A stretch of DNA of 64,000 nt from Sediminibacterium sp. (GTDB taxonomy: Bacteria > Bacteroidota > Bacteroidia > Chitinophagales > Chitinophagaceae), in assembly GCA_017537025.1 (NCBI GenBank), contig JAFWCB010000008.1, positions 1-64,000 on the forward strand. Direction: 5' to 3'. This document shows, piece after piece, positions 32,360 through 41,048 of this stretch. How positions within the stretch are numbered: position 1 is the stretch's first letter; the number at the start of each line of letters is the position of its first letter. The notes under the pieces were generated by a model, which was not told the origin of the DNA, did no database searches, and was given only the letters and a program-made list of their open reading frames with translations. The translations under genes were made by a program, and so were the position numbers.

Positions 32360-33709
32360 ATGATATCCAAAGTATTAGTAATAGATGATGAAGAAAAGTT
32401 GAGAACCCTACTGACAAGAATTATCAGCTTAGAGGGTTTTGAAGTCCTGCAAGCTAGCGACTGCAAGTCTGCATTAAAAAAAATGAGCCAAAACGAAATT
32501 GATATAGTGCTTAGTGATGTTAAATTACCTGATGGGAATGGAGTTGATTTAGCAAAGATGCTAAAAGAAAAATATTCAACTACTGAAATTATATTACTTA
32601 CTGCTTATGCCAATATTCCGGATAGTGTACAAGCTATTAAAAATGGCGCATTTGACTATATTACCAAAGGGGATGACAATAATAAAATAATCCCATTACT
32701 CTATAAAGCTGCCGAAAAAGTATTACTCGCAAAACGAGTTTTGCAGTTAGAAAAACAGCTAGGAAATAAACATTCTTTTGAAAACATAATCGGAAAGTCA
32801 AAAATTATAAAGGCAGCTATTGAAGAGGCAAAAAAAGTTTCCCAAACAGAAGCAACTGTTTTGCTCATAGGCGAAACAGGAACAGGTAAAGAGGTATTTG
32901 CACAGGCCATTCATAATGCAAGCCCACGAAGTAAACATAATTTTATTGCTGTAAACTGTTCTGCATTTAGCAAAGAATTGTTAGAAAATGAATTGTTCGG
33001 ACATAAAGCGGGTGCTTTTACAGGTGCTATAAGAGACAGTAAAGGAATTTTCGAAGAAGCCAATAATGGCTCTGTTTTCTTAGATGAAATAGGCGAAATG
33101 CCACTAGAACTGCAAGCAAAGCTGCTCAGGGTTTTGGAAACAGGTGAATTTCTAAAAGTTGGCGACAGTAAGCAAACTAAAGTTAATGTTCGCATTATTG
33201 CAGCCACTAACAGAGATTTACAAAAAGAAATTGAACTAGGAAATTTCCGTGAAGATTTATTTTATCGCATTGCCGTTTTTCAAATTGCTTTACCTGCATT
33301 AAGAACGCGGATTATTGATATAGAAGAGTTGGCAACACATTTTCTACTAATGTTTGCAAATAAAACAAATAAAAAAATTACGAGTATCTCAAAATCATAT
33401 CTAGAAGCATTGAAGCAGCATATATGGAAAGGAAATATCCGGGAATTAAAAAATGTAATTGAACGAAGTGTAATTCTTACAGATAGTGCAGAATTAGAAA
33501 CAGATAGTTTGCCAACAGAATTTCAAAAATGTAATCCCAATGATGTAAAAGAAAAAACATTATCTGCATTTGATCTCGCAAGCGCTGAAAAAATCCACAT
33601 TCAAAAGGTAATGAATTACACCAATGGCAATAAAACTGAAACGGCAAAGTTGCTGAATATTGCACTGACTACCTTATATCGAAAATTGGATGAATACCAA
33701 ATAAAGTGA
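32360..33709 (+). CDS. Sigma-54-dependent response regulator (NtrC type) of the kdp locus
   Basis: The 449-residue protein has a receiver domain (residues 1-120, phospho-acceptor Asp53 in IVLSDVKLPDG), an AAA+ sigma-54 activator domain (about 140-375) with Walker A GETGTGKE and the sigma-54 contact loop GAFTGA, and a C-terminal Fis-type HTH (NKTETAKLLNIALTTLYRKLDEY). It should activate a sigma-54 promoter for the kdp genes downstream, replacing the OmpR-type KdpE of proteobacteria. A terminator follows it, so the kdp genes are a separate transcript. Confidence 0.88.
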   Translation: MISKVLVIDDEEKLRTLLTRIISLEGFEVLQASDCKSALKKMSQNEIDIVLSDVKLPDGNGVDLAKMLKEKYSTTEIILLTAYANIPDSVQAIKNGAFDYITKGDDNNKIIPLLYKAAEKVLLAKRVLQLEKQLGNKHSFENIIGKSKIIKAAIEEAKKVSQTEATVLLIGETGTGKEVFAQAIHNASPRSKHNFIAVNCSAFSKELLENELFGHKAGAFTGAIRDSKGIFEEANNGSVFLDEIGEMPLELQAKLLRVLETGEFLKVGDSKQTKVNVRIIAATNRDLQKEIELGNFREDLFYRIAVFQIALPALRTRIIDIEELATHFLLMFANKTNKKITSISKSYLEALKQHIWKGNIRELKNVIERSVILTDSAELETDSLPTEFQKCNPNDVKEKTLSAFDLASAEKIHIQKVMNYTNGNKTETAKLLNIALTTLYRKLDEYQIK

Positions 33710-33732
33710 CCCTTTCAAAACGATAGTATATA

Positions 33733-33757
33733 CCCTTTCAAAACGAAAGGGTTTTTT
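33733..33757 (+). terminator. Rho-independent terminator after the response regulator gene
   Basis: CCCTTTC and GAAAGGG form a perfect 7-bp stem with AAAAC loop, followed by six T. Part of the left arm belongs to a 15-bp direct repeat (ACCCTTTCAAAACGA at 33709-33723 and 33732-33746), so the site may also be a protein-binding site. Confidence 0.8.
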
Positions 33758-33826
33758 AGTTTCTTTTTCTTTTCAAAAAGATAAAACCCCAATATATCAG
33801 TGATTTTCAGCCCATACAAATCCGGA

Positions 33827-33842
33827 TGGAATAGAGATTGAT
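33827..33842 (+). promoter_or_regulatory. Candidate sigma-54 promoter of the kdp operon
   Basis: TGGAATAGAGATTGAT has the -24/-12 spacing of TGG-N8-TTGC, but the last base of the -12 GC is A. It lies 33 bp before the first micro-ORF and 50-100 bp downstream of the direct repeats that could serve as activator sites. The upstream regulator has a sigma-54 GAFTGA loop, which makes such a promoter expected. Confidence 0.35.
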
Positions 33843-33875
33843 TATTTCTAGCCACATTAAATTAATTAGTCGATT

Positions 33876-33959
33876 ATGCTCACAGCCATTTTAGTCCTTG
33901 CAGGTATTTTGGGTTTTGCCCTCTTTTTTTCATCCATTAAATTTTTTGAAAAAATATGA
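33876..33959 (+). CDS. 27-residue membrane micro-ORF at the head of the kdp operon
   Basis: The product MLTAILVLAGILGFALFFSS (then IKFFEKI) is a single transmembrane helix with a basic/aromatic end. Its stop TGA overlaps the ATG of kdpF (ATGA), arguing for real, coupled translation. It resembles a second KdpF-like peptide rather than known KdpF. Function unknown. Confidence 0.6.
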   Translation: MLTAILVLAGILGFALFFSSIKFFEKI

Positions 33960-34033
33960 CAGTATTATTCTTTATTGCAATCGGGGTATTTAGCTATATG
34001 TGCTATGTACTCATTAAGCCCGAAAAATTCTAA
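33956..34033 (+). CDS. kdpF: KdpF, small subunit of the Kdp potassium pump
   Basis: The 25-residue peptide MTVLFFIAIGVFSYMCYVLI (then KPEKF) matches the KdpF pattern: one transmembrane helix followed by the conserved KPEKF end. KdpF is a lipid-like stabiliser of the KdpABC complex in the inner membrane. It is translationally coupled to the micro-ORF before it and ends 2 bp before the next micro-ORF. Confidence 0.85.
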   Translation: MTVLFFIAIGVFSYMCYVLIKPEKF

Positions 34034-34035
34034 AA

Positions 34036-34146
34036 ATGAAACGGGAAAAAGTAAAAGAAGCGGTGGCAATTATCTATCTCATCTTATTCGTATTGGCATT
34101 GCTGTCTATCGTTTACTTTAAACTAAAAACCTTTCTTAAATTTTAA
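34036..34146 (+). CDS. 36-residue membrane micro-ORF between kdpF and kdpA
   Basis: The product MKREKVKEAVAIIYLILFVL (then ALLSIVYFKLKTFLKF) has a charged N terminus and one transmembrane helix with a basic C terminus. It lies 2 bp after kdpF and 12 bp before kdpA on the same strand. Such spacing supports a real gene; the role could be assembly or regulation of the pump. I do not recognise a family. Confidence 0.6.
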   Translation: MKREKVKEAVAIIYLILFVLALLSIVYFKLKTFLKF

Positions 34147-34158
34147 TACACAGTAAGT

Positions 34159-35859
34159 ATGAACACAGAAATTCTTGGAGTCATACTGATGTATGCAATG
34201 GTGGTTGTGCTTGCCATACCGCTTGGGCGATACATTGGCAAAGTATTCATTAATGAAAAAACCTGGTTAGATAAAATTCTTAACCCCGTTGATAAACTAT
34301 TTTATAAGCTAAGTGGTATCAATCCTGATAACGAAATGAATTGGAAGCAACATCTTGTTGCATTGCTTACCCTTAACCTTGTTTGGTTTTTGTTCGGAAT
34401 GTTTGTATTGATGAATATGACTTGGCTTCCATTCAACCCCGACAATAACCCGTCAATGAGTCCGGATCTTGCTTTTAATACAAGTATAAGTTTTATCTGT
34501 AACACCAATTTGCAACACTATTCAGGGGAAACAGGGATCTCATATTTAGGGCAATTGGTATTAATACTATTTCAATTTATTAGTGCAGGCACTGGTATAG
34601 CCATAACAGCAGTTGTATTTTTTGCCATGAAAGAAAAGACAACTCATAAACTAGGGAACTTCTACTTCCTTTTTGTCCGCTCCTGTACCAGAATTTTATT
34701 CCCTATTTCTTTAATAGTCGCAATATTGTTAGTTTTTAATGGTACGCCTATGACTTTTGAAGGTAAAGACATGATCACAAACTTGCAAGGCGATACTGTA
34801 CGTGTAAGTCGGGGACCCGTTGCCGCTTTTGTTGCTATCAAGCACTTGGGTACAAATGGTGGTGGTTTTTTTGGTGCTAATTCAGCACACCCGTTAGAAA
34901 ACCCTAATTACTTTACCAACGCCATAGAAATTATTACACAAATGCTCATTCCCATTGCAATGGTTTTTGCATTGGGTTATGTACTGAAAAGAAGAAAGTT
35001 AGCTTGGGTAATATTCGGTGTAATGACGATCGGTTTTCTGATGTTACTTATACCTACACTAGTTACTGAAATGAAAGGTAATCCTACTATCACAAAAATG
35101 GGCATTTCCCAAACAATGGGCAGTATGGAAGGTAAGGAGGTAAGGTTTGGTACAGCAGCTTCTGCATATTGGAGTATTGCCACTACAGTAATTTCAACAG
35201 GAAGCATCAATTCCATGCATGATAGTTATATGCCCATTAGCGGTATGAACCAAATGCTTGGAATGATGGTAAACTGCTTTTATGGCGGTGTGGGTGTCGG
35301 CTTCTTAAACTTTTACATCTTCATCATTTTGGCAGTATTCATAAGTGGCTTAATGGTGGGAAGGACACCGGAATTTTTGGGTAAAAAAATTGAAGCCAAA
35401 GAAATGAAAATTGCTATGATCATAGCCTTATTGCACCCATTATTAATTCTTGTATCAACTGCAATTTCAAGTTATTTGTATGCACATAACCCAACCTTAT
35501 ACGCCGGGTGGTTAAACAATCCCGGTTATCATGGTTACAGTGAAATGCTTTATGAATTTACATCATCAAGTGCCAATAATGGTAGTGGGTTTGAAGGATT
35601 AGGCGATAACACACTATTTTGGAATATTAGCTGTGGTATCGTAATGATATTGGCGAGATATCTACCTATTATCGGACCTGTAGCCATTGCAGGTATTTTA
35701 GCCAATAAAAAGTATATCCCTGAAAGTGCAGGCACTTTAAAAACGGATACCGCCACTTTTGGTTTAATGGTATTTGCAGTAATTGCGATTTTGGCAGCTC
35801 TAGCTTTCTTTCCTGCGCTTACCCTTGGTCCAATAGCAGAATTTTTTTCTATAAAATAA
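34159..35859 (+). CDS. kdpA: KdpA, potassium-transporting ATPase channel subunit
   Basis: The 566-residue protein is full length for KdpA (about 557) with ten or more transmembrane segments and four selectivity-filter-like loops: SFICNTNLQHYSGE, AIKHLGTNGGGFFGANSAHP, a GMMVNCFYGGVGVG loop and SSSANNGSGFEGL. These loops form the potassium filter of the SKT superfamily. It binds potassium on the outside and works with KdpB, the ATPase. It lies 6 bp before kdpB. Confidence 0.95.
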   Translation: MNTEILGVILMYAMVVVLAIPLGRYIGKVFINEKTWLDKILNPVDKLFYKLSGINPDNEMNWKQHLVALLTLNLVWFLFGMFVLMNMTWLPFNPDNNPSMSPDLAFNTSISFICNTNLQHYSGETGISYLGQLVLILFQFISAGTGIAITAVVFFAMKEKTTHKLGNFYFLFVRSCTRILFPISLIVAILLVFNGTPMTFEGKDMITNLQGDTVRVSRGPVAAFVAIKHLGTNGGGFFGANSAHPLENPNYFTNAIEIITQMLIPIAMVFALGYVLKRRKLAWVIFGVMTIGFLMLLIPTLVTEMKGNPTITKMGISQTMGSMEGKEVRFGTAASAYWSIATTVISTGSINSMHDSYMPISGMNQMLGMMVNCFYGGVGVGFLNFYIFIILAVFISGLMVGRTPEFLGKKIEAKEMKIAMIIALLHPLLILVSTAISSYLYAHNPTLYAGWLNNPGYHGYSEMLYEFTSSSANNGSGFEGLGDNTLFWNISCGIVMILARYLPIIGPVAIAGILANKKYIPESAGTLKTDTATFGLMVFAVIAILAALAFFPALTLGPIAEFFSIK

Positions 35860-35865
35860 TATAAA

Positions 35866-37908
35866 ATGTCTAACAATAATAAATCTACTTTATTTAAAAA
35901 AGAATTGCTTAGCGAAGCTATAAAACAGTCTTTCGTGAAGCTGAATCCTAAAACAATGTTTCGTAATCCGGTAATGTTTACTGTTGAAATCGGCACTATT
36001 GTTATGCTTTGCGTTTGTATTTGGATTTTAGCTGGTGAAAAATCGCAAGGTAGTTTTACATATAATTTTACCATATTTCTTGTTTTATTACTCACTTTAT
36101 TATTTGCAAATTTTGCTGAAGCTATCGCAGAAGCAAGAGGAAAAGCACAAGCGGATAGCTTAAGAAAAACCAGAGAAGAAACTCCTGCAAAGAAGGTTTC
36201 ATCTCTAGGTAAAATTTACTCAGATGAAGTGCAAATCATCCCTTCATCACAACTGAAAAAAGGCGATTTATTTTTCTGCGAAGCAGGTGATATCATTCCA
36301 ATGGATGGTGAAATTGTAGAGGGCTTAGCAACAATAGATGAAAGTGCTATAACCGGAGAATCTGCACCAGTTATTCGGGAGGCCGGTGGAGATAAAAGCT
36401 CTGTAACCGGCGGTACAAAAGTGCTATCCGATAGAATAACTGTACAAGTAAACACCGAACAAGGCGAGAGCTTTTTGGATAAGATGATTGCATTGGTAGA
36501 AGGTGCAAGCCGTCAAAAAACACCAAATGAGATTGCATTAACAATTTTATTGGCTGGCTTTACTCTCGTATTTATTATCGTAACTGTTACGCTCAAACCC
36601 TTTGCAGATTATGCTAATACACCTATTACCATTGCTGCATTTATATCACTATTTGTTTGTTTAATTCCAACAACAATTGGAGGCTTACTATCTGCGATCG
36701 GTATTGCAGGAATGGATAGAGCATTACGGGCAAACGTAATTACAAAAAGTGGTAAGGCTGTTGAAACTGCCGGAGATATTGATGTATTATTATTAGATAA
36801 AACCGGCACAATTACAATTGGGAATCGTAAAGCAACCCATTTATATCCTGCAAATGGTGTTAATGAAAATCATTTTATCAAGTGTGTTGTATTAGCCTCC
36901 ATGTCAGATGAAACACCTGAAGGAAAATCTATTATTGAATTGGCTCGAATTAATCCTTTGAGCTATCAAGTGTCCAATCTAAAATTTATAAACTTCACAG
37001 CAGAAACCCGCAGTTCAGGGGTTGATTTTGAAAACACAAGGATCCGAAAAGGAGCTTCGGATGCTATCAAGGCACTTTGCGAAAAAGCCGGAAATATAGT
37101 ACCTCAGGAAATAGCCGAAAGGGTTACCCAAATTTCAAGTAATGGTGGTACGCCATTAGTGGTTGCAGAAAACGAGCAAGTACTTGGAGTGATTGAATTA
37201 CAAGACATCATTAAGACAGGTATTAAGGAGCGTTTTGAACGGTTAAGAAAAATGGGAATTAAAACGGTAATGGTTACCGGTGATAATCCTCTAACAGCTA
37301 AGTTTATTGCTGAAAAAGCAGGTGTAGATGATTTTATTGCAGAGGCAAAACCTGAGGATAAAATGAATTACATAAAAAGAGAACAAAGTGAGGGGAGATT
37401 AGTTGCCATGATGGGTGATGGAACAAACGATGCACCTGCACTGGCACAGGCAGACGTGGGTGTTGCGATGAACAGTGGAACACAGGCTGCAAAAGAAGCC
37501 GGGAATATGGTAGATCTTGATAATGATCCAACCAAGTTGATCGAAATTGTTGAAATCGGCAAGCAATTACTCATGACAAGAGGTACACTCACAACTTTTT
37601 CAATAGCTAATGATGTTGCAAAATATTTTGCTATCATACCTGCTTTATTCATAGTTGCAATCCCTTCTTTACAGGCATTAAATATTATGAAATTGCACAG
37701 TCCGGAAACAGCTATTTTATCGGCCGTAATTTTTAATGCAATCATTATCCCTATTCTAATTCCATTAGCATTAAAAGGGGTATCGTACAGACCAATCGGT
37801 GCTGCAGCATTACTTCGCAGAAACCTTTTGGTGTATGGTTTAGGTGGTATTCTCGCTCCTTTTATTGGTATAAAATTGATTGATTTACTGGTTGCAGTTT
37901 TCTTATAA
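35866..37908 (+). CDS. kdpB: KdpB, potassium-transporting P-type ATPase
   Basis: The 680-residue protein has the TGES actuator motif (163-166), the phosphorylation site Asp311 in [10 protein letters not shown], the nucleotide-binding region with KGASD and the hinge [10 protein letters not shown] and [12 protein letters not shown]. In KdpFABC this subunit hydrolyses ATP and moves the potassium received from KdpA. The TGES serine is an inhibitory phosphorylation site in E. coli and is kept here. Length and order are standard. Confidence 0.95.
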   Translation: MSNNNKSTLFKKELLSEAIKQSFVKLNPKTMFRNPVMFTVEIGTIVMLCVCIWILAGEKSQGSFTYNFTIFLVLLLTLLFANFAEAIAEARGKAQADSLRKTREETPAKKVSSLGKIYSDEVQIIPSSQLKKGDLFFCEAGDIIPMDGEIVEGLATIDESAITGESAPVIREAGGDKSSVTGGTKVLSDRITVQVNTEQGESFLDKMIALVEGASRQKTPNEIALTILLAGFTLVFIIVTVTLKPFADYANTPITIAAFISLFVCLIPTTIGGLLSAIGIAGMDRALRANVITKSGKAVETAGDIDVLLLDKTGTITIGNRKATHLYPANGVNENHFIKCVVLASMSDETPEGKSIIELARINPLSYQVSNLKFINFTAETRSSGVDFENTRIRKGASDAIKALCEKAGNIVPQEIAERVTQISSNGGTPLVVAENEQVLGVIELQDIIKTGIKERFERLRKMGIKTVMVTGDNPLTAKFIAEKAGVDDFIAEAKPEDKMNYIKREQSEGRLVAMMGDGTNDAPALAQADVGVAMNSGTQAAKEAGNMVDLDNDPTKLIEIVEIGKQLLMTRGTLTTFSIANDVAKYFAIIPALFIVAIPSLQALNIMKLHSPETAILSAVIFNAIIIPILIPLALKGVSYRPIGAAALLRRNLLVYGLGGILAPFIGIKLIDLLVAVFL

Positions 37909-37937
37909 TATTTTTTCAACACTCAATTAATAACAAA

Positions 37938-38498
37938 ATGAAATCGGATATTATTCCTGCTATAAGACTTACCATCGTTTGTTTGATATTTTTTGCAGGT
38001 ATTTATACAATAGTTATTCTAGGTTTTGCTCAGTTAGCACCTAATAAAGGGAAAGGGCAAATTATTACGCAAAATGGTAAAACTTACTACGCGAATGTTG
38101 GGCAGTCTTTTACTAACGACAAATATTTTTATTCACGCCCATCGGCGGTAGCATATAATGCAGCCGGTTCCGGTGGCAGTAACAAAGGGCCTACTAACCC
38201 TGATTATTTAAAGGATATACAATCAAGAATTGATACATTCTTGGTGCATAATCCCGATATAAAAAAATCAGATATCCCGGCTGATATTGTAACAGCCAGT
38301 GGCAGTGGATTGGATCCTGATATTTCAGTTGAAGCTGCAAAAGTTCAGGTTAAAAGAATAGCAAAAATCAGAAATATACAGGAAGATGATTTGCAAAAAC
38401 TCATTGATCAACAAACAGAAAAACCTTTAGCAGGTTTATTGGGAACTAAAAAAGTAAATGTATTAAGACTCAATTTAGCATTGGATAATATTAAATAA
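37938..38498 (+). CDS. kdpC: KdpC, potassium-transporting ATPase C subunit
   Basis: The 186-residue protein has one N-terminal transmembrane segment (about 8-30) and the KdpC periplasmic domain: GQSFTNDKYFYSRPSAV with the SRPS motif, SGSGLDPDISVEAAKVQVKRIAKIR and LNLALD at the C terminus. KdpC is thought to stabilise ATP binding by KdpB. It is the last pump subunit and is followed after 9 bp by the porin. Confidence 0.93.
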   Translation: MKSDIIPAIRLTIVCLIFFAGIYTIVILGFAQLAPNKGKGQIITQNGKTYYANVGQSFTNDKYFYSRPSAVAYNAAGSGGSNKGPTNPDYLKDIQSRIDTFLVHNPDIKKSDIPADIVTASGSGLDPDISVEAAKVQVKRIAKIRNIQEDDLQKLIDQQTEKPLAGLLGTKKVNVLRLNLALDNIK

Positions 38499-38507
38499 AT
38501 ACAAAAA

Positions 38508-39881
38508 ATGAAAAGGAATATACTAACAACCGTATCGCTTTTTTTAATTTTAAGCTTGGCTAACGCACAAAAAGATACCACAACTGTCGTAGAAAAAATA
38601 CCTTTCGATGGGATTGACCAGACCTGGCAAAACGGAAGTGATAGAAGAGAATACTCTGTATTCAAGGATATGAAATTTTTTACACCCAGCATTTTAATGG
38701 ACGTAAATTATACTCACTCTTTCAATAATCCTAATGATAATACAGTAGTAGGTTCTACAGCTTTGGCACGTAATAATGAAGTGCAATTATCTGCACTTCA
38801 TTTTGGGGGTGACTTTTTCTATAAAAATGCAAGGGCAAGGGTAATGACACAGTTTGGTACACGTTCAATTGTTGTACCTCGAAATGACTACAGCCCTTAC
38901 CGTGGCCAATATGAACTTGCAAATGTTTACCGCTATTTAAGTGAAGCTTATGCCGGCTATCACATTAATAAGTGGTATGGGATTAATATTGATGCAGGAA
39001 TGTTTATGAGTTATATTGGTTTAAACTCGTATTATCAACCGGAAAATTGGGAGTATCAGGCTTCGTATACTTCAGACAATACACCCTGGTTTTTTAATGG
39101 CGTGCGTATTCAGATTTTTCCAACTAAAAATATCAAGATCGAACCTTGGATCATTAACGGATGGCAAAGCTATGGTAAGTTTAATAAAATGCCGGGTATT
39201 GGCTTCAACTTTACATATATGTCATCTAACAGTAATGTAAAATTACTGACCAATAACTATTACGGCACGGACGCAGCCGGTATTCCCGATAGAATAAGAT
39301 TTCACTCAGACAACAGTTTCTTGTTAAGATATTATAATAAACCAACCGCTAAAGGAATCAGTAAAATGGCTTTTTCTTTAACCGGTGATCTTGGTTTTGA
39401 AAAAGGAGGTGGTGTAAATGGATTTAAAGATGATGATGTCAAAGGCCCTGCACAATACTTTGCAAGTGCCATGTTTTACAATAGAATTTGGTTCAATAAA
39501 AATACGATGGCTTGGACAATTGGTGGTGGATTAATGAATAATCCCGGAAGATATTTAGTGCTTTATCCAACAGGTCAGGCAAGCCCACTTCCTAACCCTA
39601 CTAATCCTACACAAACCGAAGGTGCTTTCCCTTTCAGTGCTAATCCGGGCGACCAATTTCATGGCTGGGATGCCTCAACCAATTTTGATTATATGCCAAA
39701 TCAAAGTATAACATTCCGTTTCGAATATGTGCACAGAGAATCAAGTGTTGGATACTTTGCAGGTGCCGGTGGCGTAACTTCACAAACAGGTTACACCACT
39801 TCAGTATTGGATCCAAACTGGAGACCCGATTTAGTAAAATCTGAAAGCCGAATAATATTCGCAATATTATTTCGGTTGTAA
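38508..39881 (+). CDS. Outer-membrane porin of the kdp operon
   Basis: The 457-residue protein has a signal peptide (to LANAQ, residue 20) and a beta-barrel rich in aromatic-girdled strands, ending in ESRIIFAILFRL, a typical C-terminal strand. It lies within the operon (9 bp after kdpC, 42 bp before kdpD), so it probably lets potassium reach the pump across the outer membrane at low concentration. Its family is a large Bacteroidota porin group; the ion preference is inference from context. Confidence 0.75.
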   Translation: MKRNILTTVSLFLILSLANAQKDTTTVVEKIPFDGIDQTWQNGSDRREYSVFKDMKFFTPSILMDVNYTHSFNNPNDNTVVGSTALARNNEVQLSALHFGGDFFYKNARARVMTQFGTRSIVVPRNDYSPYRGQYELANVYRYLSEAYAGYHINKWYGINIDAGMFMSYIGLNSYYQPENWEYQASYTSDNTPWFFNGVRIQIFPTKNIKIEPWIINGWQSYGKFNKMPGIGFNFTYMSSNSNVKLLTNNYYGTDAAGIPDRIRFHSDNSFLLRYYNKPTAKGISKMAFSLTGDLGFEKGGGVNGFKDDDVKGPAQYFASAMFYNRIWFNKNTMAWTIGGGLMNNPGRYLVLYPTGQASPLPNPTNPTQTEGAFPFSANPGDQFHGWDASTNFDYMPNQSITFRFEYVHRESSVGYFAGAGGVTSQTGYTTSVLDPNWRPDLVKSESRIIFAILFRL

Positions 39882-39923
39882 AATTATATAGCGAATTTTT
39901 GAATAATAGGCAAAGTATATTCA

Positions 39924-41048
39924 ATGAGCAACAAAGAAAATAGTGTACAACATTTTCTTGACTTGATAAAAAAATCGAGGCGTGGAAAGTTTAAAATTTA
40001 CATTGGTATGAGTGCCGGTGTAGGAAAAACGTACCGAATGTTGCAGGAAGTACAAGCTCTTTTGAAAAATGGGATTGATGTAAAAATTGGATATATAGAA
40101 ACGCATAACCGAAAAGAAACACAAGCTTTATTGGAAGGCCTTCCGGTAATACCTCGCAGAAAACTATTTTATAAAGGGAAAGAATTAGAAGAATTAGATG
40201 TTCAGGCTGTCATAAGCCTTAGGCCAGAAGTAGTAGTTATAGATGAGTTAGCACATACCAATATTGAAGGGAGTGCTAATGCCAAAAGATGGCAGGATGT
40301 TATTGAAATTTTAGATGCAGGGATCAATGTGATCAGTGCGGTTAATATTCAACATATAGAGAGCTTAAATGAAGAAATTAAAGCAATAACCAATGTTGAA
40401 GTAAAAGAAAGAATACCCGATAGTGTAATTGCACAAGCAGATGAAGTGGTTAATATTGATTTAACTGCTGATGAACTTATTGCCCGTTTAAAAGAAGGTA
40501 AAATTTACGAGGCAGAAAAAATTGAGTCTGCTCTCAAGAATTTTTTTCAGCCCTCAAATATTTTACAGCTTAGGGAACTTGCACTAAAAGAGGTTGCATC
40601 GCAAGTGGAAAGAAAAGTAGAAACAGAGGTTACAAAAGTACACGCTATTAAACATGAACGTTTTTTAGCTTGTATAAGTAGCAATGATAAAACCGCTAAA
40701 AACGTTATAAGAAAAACAGCTCGGTTAGCAAACTATTATAACAGTAAATGGTATGTGTTATATGTACAAACACCTAAAGAAAGTGCAGACAAAATTGCAT
40801 TGGATAAGCAAAGATACTTGATAAACAATTTTAAATTGGCAACCGAATTGGGTGCAGAAATTATTAAAGTAGAAAATGTAAAAGTTGCAAAGGCAATTAT
40901 TGAACAGGCTGAAGAAAGGAGTATAACAACGATCTGCATCGGGAAACCACATATAAGGTTAGTGAAAATAATCTTAGCTACTAATATTTTTAATGAATTA
41001 TTAAAAAAATTATCAGCAAGTAATATTGATCTCATAATACTAAGTTAA
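39924..41048 (+). CDS. kdpD: KdpD N-terminal sensor module without kinase domain
   Basis: The 374-residue protein aligns with the N-terminal half of KdpD: IYIGMSAGVGKTYRML (Walker A, 25-40), VVIDELAHTN (Walker B), GSANAKRWQDV, and a universal-stress-like domain (about 240-374). It stops there; the transmembrane, GAF, HisKA and HATPase parts are absent. The stop codon overlaps by one base the start of a separate histidine kinase gene, which presumably does the kinase work. This half of KdpD is known to sense c-di-AMP in other bacteria. Confidence 0.88.
   Translation: MSNKENSVQHFLDLIKKSRRGKFKIYIGMSAGVGKTYRMLQEVQALLKNGIDVKIGYIETHNRKETQALLEGLPVIPRRKLFYKGKELEELDVQAVISLRPEVVVIDELAHTNIEGSANAKRWQDVIEILDAGINVISAVNIQHIESLNEEIKAITNVEVKERIPDSVIAQADEVVNIDLTADELIARLKEGKIYEAEKIESALKNFFQPSNILQLRELALKEVASQVERKVETEVTKVHAIKHERFLACISSNDKTAKNVIRKTARLANYYNSKWYVLYVQTPKESADKIALDKQRYLINNFKLATELGAEIIKVENVKVAKAIIEQAEERSITTICIGKPHIRLVKIILATNIFNELLKKLSASNIDLIILS

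Noticed and set aside
35550-36095. Minus-strand ORF of 181 codons
   Set aside because: It is antisense to kdpA and kdpB; similarly 37368-37922 is antisense to kdpB.
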